NCBI GenBank assembly: GCA_016285615.1
Contig: JAEERB010000143.1
Coordinates: 1-5,941, forward strand
Direction: 5' to 3'
Length of the DNA: 5,941 nucleotides
From: Bacteroidales bacterium
GTDB taxonomy: Bacteria; Bacteroidota; Bacteroidia; Bacteroidales; WCHB1-69
Every line of letters starts with the position of its first letter. The stretch's first letter is position 1. Below are positions 5,416-5,941 of the stretch, piece after piece. The notes beneath the pieces were generated by a model. It ran no database searches. It saw only the letters and a program-made list of their open reading frames with translations, and was not told the origin of the DNA. Position numbers and translations under genes: made by a program.

Positions 5416-5941
5416 ATGGAATACTGCATTTCAAAAATCATGGATCAAAACGGACTGCCGTTTGTAGAAGCCCCCGATGGAGGAATTGACTTTGGACATA
5501 TTACTGTGGAGCAACACCTGCCACCTGCGCCAATTCGCTTGTCTATTGGTGACAGAAACAACGGATTGATGCACATAGAAATCCGTCACGGTGGCCAAAT
5601 CAGAAAAGCTGGCTTTAAAACAGTTGTTGCTTTTGTAGCATACGTTGCGCAGAACTACAATAGTATTAAAAAAGGCAATACGTATAAGAGTTCGGATGAA
5701 GTAGACAACCAAACTTATTTGGTTCAACTTGCAGACGAGCATAACAATACTTTATGGGTGCAACTGTCAAAGGATGACACTTATTGGAATGTCAATAGCG
5801 CAGGCGTTTTGTCAAAAAGGTATGGGAGAAATAAGGAAAACATCTGGTCTGCTTCCGAATTGCAGAATGAGGAACCGGCTTCCAGTAATACTTCGCAACC
5901 TGCAACAAATGCCGATAAAGAGGCAGGCTCAAACGGTACTG
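5416..5941 (+). CDS. Incomplete gene: candidate large polyvalent / BECR-like nuclease-domain protein
   Basis: The frame is open from ATG 5416 to the window end, 175 codons with no stop, so the C-terminus is missing. The N-terminal part reads IDFGHIT (24-30), APIRLSIG (38-45) and GLMHIEIRHG (50-59), then IRKAGF (62-67) and a VxxFVxxVAQNY helix (70-81). A second part (101-134) contains YLVQLADEHNN and YWNVNSAGV. From about residue 145 it becomes a Ser/Thr/Asn/Glu-rich linker, suggesting a multidomain protein. The HI...RHG layout recalls domains in large polyvalent proteins of phages and conjugative elements, including nuclease domains proposed to have the barnase-EndoU-ColicinE5-RelE fold; this is from memory and tentative. 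His53, Arg57 and His58 would be the residues of interest. Start choice is supported by the promoter-like box 22 bp upstream of the ATG. It diverges from the EEP-family gene and is more A/T-rich. Confidence 0.7.
   Translation, partial: MEYCISKIMDQNGLPFVEAPDGGIDFGHITVEQHLPPAPIRLSIGDRNNGLMHIEIRHGGQIRKAGFKTVVAFVAYVAQNYNSIKKGNTYKSSDEVDNQTYLVQLADEHNNTLWVQLSKDDTYWNVNSAGVLSKRYGRNKENIWSASELQNEEPASSNTSQPATNADKEAGSNGT

Noticed and set aside
5431..5742. Minus-strand open frame (103 codons) opposite the right-edge gene
   Set aside because: The plus-strand frame is longer, stays open to the window end, has a promoter-like box and a plausible domain; the minus frame has none of these.

Overview
The window looks like chromosomal DNA from a member of the Bacteroidota, probably Bacteroidales. 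The main evidence is promoter structure. Several genes are preceded by a -7 box matching TAnnTTTG, the primary sigma factor signature of this phylum. One of these has a TTTG -33 box at 20-bp spacing. Start codons have A/T-rich upstream regions with no clear Shine-Dalgarno sequence. I cannot name a genus.

Layout. Positions 1-211 are non-coding: a possible minus-strand promoter at 32-39 pointing out of the window, a heptamer tandem-repeat array with matching inverted copies (57-144), and a promoter at 186-193. Next comes a co-directional plus-strand cluster: a small three-helix membrane protein (212-517), a HAD-family phosphatase-like protein starting 1 bp after it (519-1124), an AT-rich small membrane protein (1136-1528), the bifunctional NAD(P)H-hydrate repair enzyme Nnr (1588-3096), and a MATE-family efflux transporter (3117-4445). 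The transporter has its own near-consensus promoter, placed so close to the ATG that its mRNA is probably leaderless. A secreted endonuclease/exonuclease/phosphatase-fold protein (4461-5195, minus) converges on the transporter with 15 bp between stop codons. A 220-bp spacer follows (5196-5415). It holds divergent promoters, a four-copy 10-bp tandem repeat and an overlapping 12-bp palindrome. The last gene (5416 to the window end, plus) is incomplete and resembles N-terminal domains of large polyvalent, mobile-element-associated proteins.

Functionally most of the window is housekeeping: metabolite repair (Nnr), a likely small-molecule phosphatase, and drug or metabolite export. I see no single pathway joining these genes; the cluster may be a loose transcription unit rather than a dedicated system. 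The least ordinary parts are the two repeat-bearing spacers at the edges and the truncated right-hand gene, which may mark the boundary of acquired DNA. No tRNA, rRNA, CRISPR array, insertion sequence or integrase gene is visible.
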